Of a stretch of 64,000 bases of DNA, positions 61,745 to 64,000 are shown in pieces. The notes under the pieces are model-generated. The model was not told the origin of the DNA. It did not search any database and saw nothing but the letters and a program-made list of their open reading frames with translations. The position numbers and the translations under genes are program-made. This DNA comes from Variovorax paradoxus (lineage in GTDB: Bacteria; Pseudomonadota; Gammaproteobacteria; Burkholderiales; Burkholderiaceae_C): the NCBI GenBank assembly GCA_016806145.1, contig CP063167.1, positions 926,501-990,500 on the forward strand, in the 5' to 3' direction. The stretch's first letter is position 1; every line of letters starts with the position of its first letter.

Positions 61745-62774
61745 GTCCACCCACATCTCTTCCACGCCGAGCGTGCGACCCCTGCGCCTACTTGTCGCGC
61801 CGGCAACGGCGTGGCTGGCCGTGCTCGCCATTGCCTGCGTGGCAGTCGCGTCGCTGCTCCCGAGCTATTGGGCCTTCAAGCTGTCGAGCGTGCTGATCCT
61901 GGCGCTGGCCGTGCGAGGCTTGCAACTGCTGATCGGCTCCAGCGGGCAAATCTCGCTGGGCCACGGCGCCTTCTTTGCCGTCGGCGCTTACACCGCGGGC
62001 ATCTTGCTCTCCCATCAGTGGCTGCCTTTCTATGTCATCGTGCCCGCAGCCATGGCAGTCTGCGGACTCTTCGGCTTCCTCTTCGGTCTGCCAGCGACCC
62101 GATTGGCGGGACCCTATCTCGCTTTGGCCACCTTCACACTCGCTGTCGCGCTGCCGCAGCTTCTGAAGCATCCGCTGCTGGAGCCCTGGACTGGCGGCGT
62201 CAGTGGGCTGAGCCTGGACCCGCCGGCTGCACCTTTCGGCATCGAGTTCCTGCAACCCGATGCGTGGAACCTGCTCCTGACGGCTGCCTGGACCGCACTG
62301 ATCTACGGCGTGCTGCGGCGACTGCTCAACGGCCCGGCGGGTCTTGCCTGGATCACCTTGCGCGACCATCCGACAGCCGCCCTGGCCGTCGGCGTCGACG
62401 TCCGCAAGTGGCGAGCGACCGCGTTCGCGGTCAGTGCTGCCACCGTCGGTGCGGCCGGCGCACTCAACACGGGCCTGACCCACTTCGTCTCTCCGGACAG
62501 CTTCCCGATCTTCCTCTCGCTGAGCCTGCTGGTCGGCGTGGCGCTTGCTGGTCCGAGCTCGAGCGTGGGTACCTTTGTGGCCGCGGTCTTTCTCTCCTTC
62601 GTGCCCGACGTCGCCGAAAAGCTGTCGCAAGAGCTCACGGGCGTTCTCTACGGCGCCGTGATGCTCGGGGCCGTGTTCGTGCTGCCGCTGCTGTCCAAGT
62701 GGCGCGGACGCATGGCTGTGTCCGATCGCGCTGCGGCACCGCCCCTGAATCCCATCGATATCAAGGAGAAATGA
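61737..62774 (+). CDS. livM: ABC transporter permease (LivM-like)
   Basis: This 345-residue LivM-group permease has about ten helices, the RGLQLLIGSSGQISLGHGAF region and the coupling loop HPTAALAVGVDVRKWRATAF. I chose the GTG at 61737, which overlaps the LivH stop; the frame is open further back to 61683. The C-terminus ends just before the SDR gene start, so all six genes from 58106 to 63623 look like one operon. Confidence 0.9.
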   Translation: MSESTHISSTPSVRPLRLLVAPATAWLAVLAIACVAVASLLPSYWAFKLSSVLILALAVRGLQLLIGSSGQISLGHGAFFAVGAYTAGILLSHQWLPFYVIVPAAMAVCGLFGFLFGLPATRLAGPYLALATFTLAVALPQLLKHPLLEPWTGGVSGLSLDPPAAPFGIEFLQPDAWNLLLTAAWTALIYGVLRRLLNGPAGLAWITLRDHPTAALAVGVDVRKWRATAFAVSAATVGAAGALNTGLTHFVSPDSFPIFLSLSLLVGVALAGPSSSVGTFVAAVFLSFVPDVAEKLSQELTGVLYGAVMLGAVFVLPLLSKWRGRMAVSDRAAAPPLNPIDIKEK

Positions 62775-62777
62775 AGC

Positions 62778-63623
62778 ATGCTGAATCGCAACAGGCCGCT
62801 TGAGGGCCAGGTGGCCGTGGTGACGGGCGCAACGCGAGGCGTCGGCAAGGGCGTCGCGCTGGCACTCGGTGAAGCCGGGGCGCTGGTCTATGCGACCGGG
62901 CGCACGCTCGAGGCCGGCGCGTCAAATTGGCCGGGGTCCCTTCAGGAAACCGCCGATGAAATCGCCCAGCGCGGCGGCCTATGCATCCCGATCGTCTGCG
63001 ACCATGGCGACGACGCCAGTGTGAAGCGCGTGTTCGAGCGTGTGCACGATGAACAAGACGCAGCGATCGACATCCTGGTGAACAACGTGTTTGCGGCCCC
63101 GTCCCACATGCCGGTCAACGTGCCCTTCTGGGAGCTCGAAGACGGTCTTTGGGAAAACCTGCTGCGCGTGGGGCTGCGCTCGCACTACATTGCCAGCCGC
63201 TGCGCGGCGCCGAAGATGGTTGCCCGCCGCAAAGGACTGATCGTCAATACCTCCTCGGGCGGCGCTGTGCGCTACACCTTCAACGTGCCCTTCGGAGTGC
63301 AGAAGGCCGGCGTCGACAAAATGGCCAAGGACATGGCTCACGACCTCAAGCCCTTCAACGTGGCCGCGGTCGTGATTTGGCCGGGTTTTATCAAGAGCGA
63401 GAAGTTCCTCGTTCAGCCGGACCGGGTCCCTGCACCACTGGCCAAGCGGATCATGGAAAGCGGGGAGTCCTCCGAGTTCGCGGGGCGGGCTGTGGTGGGC
63501 TTGGCGGCCGATCCAGCGATCATGGAAAAGAGCGGTCGACTGCATCTGGTTGCAGAACTGGCGCAAGAGTACGGGTTCACGGACATCGATGGCAGGATGC
63601 CCGCGGCGCCTTCGCGGGTCTGA
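62778..63623 (+). CDS. short-chain dehydrogenase/reductase with Phe in place of the catalytic Tyr
   Basis: This 281-residue SDR resembles the DHRS1 group: VAVVTGATRGVGKGVALALG (NADP-binding), ILVNNVFAAP and VNTSSGGAVRY. The usual catalytic Y-x-x-x-K appears as VPFGVQKAGVDK, with Phe at the tyrosine position; a single base (TTC for TAC) would account for the change. The lysine is kept. The protein may therefore be inactive as a dehydrogenase or use another residue. It follows the LivM gene by three bases. Confidence 0.87.
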   Translation: MLNRNRPLEGQVAVVTGATRGVGKGVALALGEAGALVYATGRTLEAGASNWPGSLQETADEIAQRGGLCIPIVCDHGDDASVKRVFERVHDEQDAAIDILVNNVFAAPSHMPVNVPFWELEDGLWENLLRVGLRSHYIASRCAAPKMVARRKGLIVNTSSGGAVRYTFNVPFGVQKAGVDKMAKDMAHDLKPFNVAAVVIWPGFIKSEKFLVQPDRVPAPLAKRIMESGESSEFAGRAVVGLAADPAIMEKSGRLHLVAELAQEYGFTDIDGRMPAAPSRV

Positions 63624-64000
63624 TTGCCGGGGGGCGAGAGAAGGCATGCCCGGCTCGGGTGAGCCAAGCCACAGAAAGCCTTCGAGAGCCAGTCAGGCTA
63701 GGTTTTCGGAGCGGGTTTCGCTGTCTGTCGGCTGAGCAGAGGACCGCGCTGCGCTGAAGGGGGACGGCGGCGGAAATCGGCACGAGTCTCGCTCATCCGA
63801 AAGGTTTAAGAGGGTGGGTTCCATCGGACCGACGATCAGGCGGTTATTGGGGAGCGTGCGCGGTGAGCAGCTAAGCCACGCTGGCGTCGGAACTTTGGTG
63901 TGATGCTGTGGCCCGCCTCATGCGGCTTTCAGCTTGCGAATGCCTGGAACCTACGGGCCGATCCCAGCCGTGCTACGGCCCTCTCACTATCCACCCCGAA
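63624..64000. other. no gene recognised at the right edge
   Basis: The last 377 bp hold short, arginine-rich open frames without ribosome binding sites. No repeat, tRNA or terminator stands out. Confidence 0.4.

Noticed and set aside
1..64000. CRISPR arrays, tRNA or rRNA genes
   Set aside because: I saw no regularly spaced repeats of suitable length and no tRNA-like cloverleaf or rRNA sequence while reading, though a covariance-model search was not possible.

Overview
The window looks like accessory chromosome (or a large plasmid) of a high-GC betaproteobacterium of the order Burkholderiales. The reasons are two Bug-type tripartite-tricarboxylate receptors, IclR/LysR/MarR-controlled aromatic catabolic operons, an AAHS transporter, a Liv-type ABC transporter serving a catabolic cluster, and many IS remnants. 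No rRNA, tRNA or CRISPR was recognised.

Layout. 0-5 kb: the end of an alpha/beta hydrolase, a cytochrome c pair (a diheme and a triheme protein) and two exported alpha/beta hydrolases. 5.4-7.7 kb: a decayed formate dehydrogenase alpha gene that still keeps an in-frame UGA (selenocysteine) codon. 7.8-9.5 kb: an AhpD-like protein and IS3/IS110 scraps. 10-13.9 kb: an AT-richer island with IclR, Bug receptor, TfdA/TauD dioxygenase and Bug receptor, with IS110 fragments on both sides and an IS5 fragment on the right. 15-21 kb: small exported and hypothetical proteins, an AhpD-like protein, a cupin, a multi-pass membrane protein and an MFS exporter. 21.4-28.5 kb: two divergent paralogous giant regulators (winged helix, ATPase and helical repeats), followed by a short-chain dehydrogenase. 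29.4-38.4 kb: an envelope/stress region with an ECF41-like sigma factor, AhpD-like and NAD(P)-binding proteins, DedA, two atypical LuxR-type response regulators, a phospholipase D lipoprotein and a PagL-like lipid A deacylase. Two copies of TGTCACA-N16-CGTC lie exactly where ECF41 promoters are expected. 39.1-42.2 kb: a complete IS66-family element with 26-bp inverted repeats and a perfect 8-bp target duplication.

42.4-51.4 kb is a hydroxyquinol catabolic operon: outer-membrane MetA-like protein, AAHS transporter, flavin reductase, HpaB/TftD-type monooxygenase, a RibF-like FAD synthetase, maleylacetate reductase and hydroxyquinol dioxygenase, with a divergent LysR regulator. It should turn a phenolic compound into hydroxyquinol, then maleylacetate, then 3-oxoadipate. 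51.6-52.8 kb: a broken glutamine-synthetase-like gene followed by an intact [2Fe-2S] ferredoxin. 53-63.6 kb: a three-component Rieske oxygenase (reductase, Rieske ferredoxin, oxygenase), divergent from a MarR-type regulator that is followed by a complete Liv-type ABC transporter and a short-chain dehydrogenase.

The most unusual item is that regulator (57129-57974). Its N-terminal half resembles the N-terminal domain of a group of phage-type tyrosine recombinases, and its C-terminal half is a MarR winged helix. Copies of a 9-bp sequence, TTGGGYAAA, sit in the two intergenic regions that flank it, some in exact head-to-tail tandem. I propose this as a recombinase-domain/MarR fusion with iteron-like operators controlling the Rieske and transporter operons.
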